15,329 bases of DNA from Paenibacillus sp. (GTDB lineage: Bacteria; Bacillota; Bacilli; Paenibacillales; Paenibacillaceae): positions 1 to 15,329 of the forward strand of contig JAQSXN010000015.1 of the NCBI GenBank assembly GCA_029256665.1. The letters are read 5' to 3'. The position numbers and the translations under genes were made by a program. Below, one piece after another: positions 14,254 through 15,329 of the stretch (its first letter is position 1; each line of letters opens with the position of its first letter). The notes beneath the pieces were generated by a model that saw nothing but the letters and a program-made list of their open reading frames with translations, was not told the origin of the DNA and made no database searches.

Positions 14254-14769
14254 ATGAGCATATTCAAGCGAATCAAAGGCATCATGAAACGCCCCGAGCC
14301 GCAAGCGGCGCCGCGCAGCATTCTGGCGACCGGTCCGGGGGACGTGTGCGAGGTATCTCTCGTCACGTACCAAGTCATCGGAAGGGTGCTCAACAGCCGT
14401 CGCCGCACGACCATGCTGACGCTGCAGGACGGCGCGGAGCTGACCTACCTGCTCGTCGAGGAGCGCGAGACGAACGCGTACTCCATCTTCTCGCCCATCG
14501 ACGGACGGCTCGACAGCATTACGGAAGTTCCGATGACGCTGGAGCTGGACGGACGCACGTATCATCTGGAGGAGCATTATGCCGAATACGTGACGACCAT
14601 GGGCAAGTCGCCCTTCATGCAGGGCGGCGAGCAGTCCGTTTGGCGATTCCAGTCGGATGATCGGAAGCTGCTTCGGATCGAATGGCTGGAAGGCCGCTTT
14701 ATGATCTACGAAGGCGAAGACGTCCTTCCTGCCGACGTCGAAGTACTCGAAGGCAAGGCAATGCCGTAA
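14254..14769 (+). CDS. DUF4178-domain protein in the pspA operon
   Basis: This protein of 171 residues is recognised as a DUF4178 type. It has two beta-rich halves: GPGDVCEVSLVTYQVIGRV at about 28-46, then the partner part with the WRFQSDDRKLLRIEW segment near 128 and the end YEGEDVLPADVEVLEG. No signal peptide or membrane segment is visible. The biochemical role of the domain is unknown; it recurs beside pspA, K+ channel and polyamine genes in bacteria. The N-terminus MSIFKRIKGIMKR resembles that of PspA (MSLFKRLRDLTLS) and could be an amphipathic membrane-binding helix. It starts 15 bases after pspA without a strong AGGAGG (a weak GGCAGCGGA lies upstream), so translation may depend on coupling. 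The family call is from memory of the motif pattern; no search was possible. Confidence 0.8.
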   Translation: MSIFKRIKGIMKRPEPQAAPRSILATGPGDVCEVSLVTYQVIGRVLNSRRRTTMLTLQDGAELTYLLVEERETNAYSIFSPIDGRLDSITEVPMTLELDGRTYHLEEHYAEYVTTMGKSPFMQGGEQSVWRFQSDDRKLLRIEWLEGRFMIYEGEDVLPADVEVLEGKAMP

Positions 14770-14796
14770 GCGGCGGTTGGGCGAGGCTGACGCAAG

Positions 14797-14875
14797 TGTT
14801 CTAGCGATGGTTGCTGTATAACGCTAAGGTAAAGCTATGATGCTGAGACGTAATGTAGAGCAACCACGTAGAACA
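14797..14875. repeat. Long imperfect inverted repeat after the DUF4178 gene
   Basis: TGTTCTA (14797-14803) pairs with TAGAACA (14869-14875) and TGGTTGCT (14808-14815) with AGCAACCA (14859-14866), joined by a small internal loop of GCGA against CG. The apical 43 bases contain AGC-TATGAT-GCT. It lies in the 3' untranslated part of the pspA operon, before the terminator. It could be a structured RNA tail or a remnant element; no target duplication is visible. Confidence 0.6.
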
Positions 14876-14884
14876 ATAACGGAG

Positions 14885-14935
14885 AGGCCGTTTCATGGGA
14901 GCGCAAGCAGCGCGACCTGTGAAACGGCCTTTTTT
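14885..14935 (+). terminator. Intrinsic terminator of the pspA-DUF4178 operon
   Basis: A perfect 11-bp stem, AGGCCGTTTCA (14885-14895) with TGAAACGGCCT (14920-14930), is followed by TTTTT. The loop holds a second small hairpin, GCGC-AAGCA-GCGC. It is a very strong terminator, 115 bases after the DUF4178 stop. Confidence 0.92.
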
Positions 14936-14958
14936 CGTTGCGAGAAGCTGTGGACGGC

Positions 14959-15308
14959 GTATGTCGTTTTTAACATTTAACATCCCGTCGCGACGGACAG
15001 ACGGACAGCACGCAATTGGGTGTCATTTTCTACACACAATCGGTGCCGGACGGACCGACTATGCGCGATTGGATGTCATTTTTTACATCTATCTGGCTAC
15101 TGCTGCACCCTTTGGGCGAACTGGATGTCATTTTTTACATCCGCTTAGCCTCTCATTCACCATTTAGGCGAACTGGATGTCATTTTTTACATCCTCTTGG
15201 CCTCTCACGAACCTTTTGGGCGAGCTGGATGTCATTTTTTACATCCGCTTGGCGTCTCACGCACCTTTTAGGCGAGCTGGATGTCATTTTTTACTCGATG
15301 ACATTGCC
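14959..15308. repeat. 52-bp tandem repeat array with hairpin cores
   Basis: The core GGATGTCATTTTTTACATCC, a 6-bp inverted repeat with an 8-base loop, occurs at 15071, 15123, 15175 and 15227 (the 15071 copy ends in T). A changed copy lies at 15018 and a half copy at 15279. Distances are 53, 52, 52, 52 and 52 bases; a very degenerate copy may sit at 14959. The 32 bases between cores are also alike (…CCTCTCA…CACCTTTTAGGCGAGCT). In the 15018 copy one stem pair changes from A-T to G-C, keeping the pairing. No gene is convincing in this segment. Confidence 0.85.
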
Positions 15309-15329
15309 CTGCTGTTGTCATTCCTACCC

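Noticed and set aside
13549..14577. 342-codon open frame opposite pspA and DUF4178
   Set aside because: Antisense to two well-supported genes; Leu/Arg-rich shadow with no family signature.
14895..15167. Open frame running from the terminator loop into the repeat array
   Set aside because: It starts inside a terminator, has no ribosome binding site, and its end is made of repeat units.
15012..15308. CRISPR array
   Set aside because: The sequences between the cores are near-copies of each other rather than unique spacers, and no cas gene is near.

Overview
The window looks like chromosomal DNA from a spore-forming, moderately GC-rich Bacillales, most likely Paenibacillaceae (Paenibacillus or Cohnella type). 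The reasons are strong AGGAGG-type ribosome binding sites, a GerA-family spore germinant receptor operon, a Bacillus-type des-desK-desR cold-shock system, a sigma-W-like promoter in front of pspA, and E. coli-type SpeD combined with PspA and DUF4178. No tRNA, rRNA, transposase, phage or CRISPR feature was found.

Left part (1-3314). The minus-strand cluster des, desK, desR encodes a membrane phospholipid desaturase and the thermosensor kinase/response regulator pair that should control it. An intrinsic terminator overlaps the desR stop codon. Upstream of des, a perfect ATGACA-NN-TGTCAT palindrome and further ATGAC half-sites are placed as expected for DesR-P activation. A truncated minus-strand gene begins at the left edge.

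Centre-left (3315-7136). A plus-strand three-gene operon encodes germinant receptor subunits A, B and C (GerA-family protein, spore permease, GerAC lipoprotein). It is tightly packed, and the A subunit probably starts at TTG. A bidirectional terminator separates it from the next gene.

Centre (7153-10491). On the minus strand lie an M29 aminopeptidase and, upstream of it, a WYL/YafY-type regulator. The regulator is divergent from a DHRS1-like short-chain dehydrogenase (SDR). A perfect 7-bp inverted repeat lies between the two genes and is a good candidate operator.

Right part (10608-14935). This is the most interesting region: speD (E. coli-type AdoMet decarboxylase) tightly coupled to a YhdF/YdaD-type SDR, an MthK/YugO-like K+ channel, and, divergently, pspA plus a DUF4178 gene under a sigma-W-type promoter. 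Together they look like an envelope-stress, ion and polyamine neighbourhood. The DUF4178 protein starts with a short segment very like the membrane-binding N-terminus of PspA.

Right edge (14936-15329). No convincing gene is present. The segment holds about six copies of a 52-bp tandem repeat, each with a hairpin-forming core. A separate long imperfect inverted repeat lies just before, between the DUF4178 gene and its terminator.
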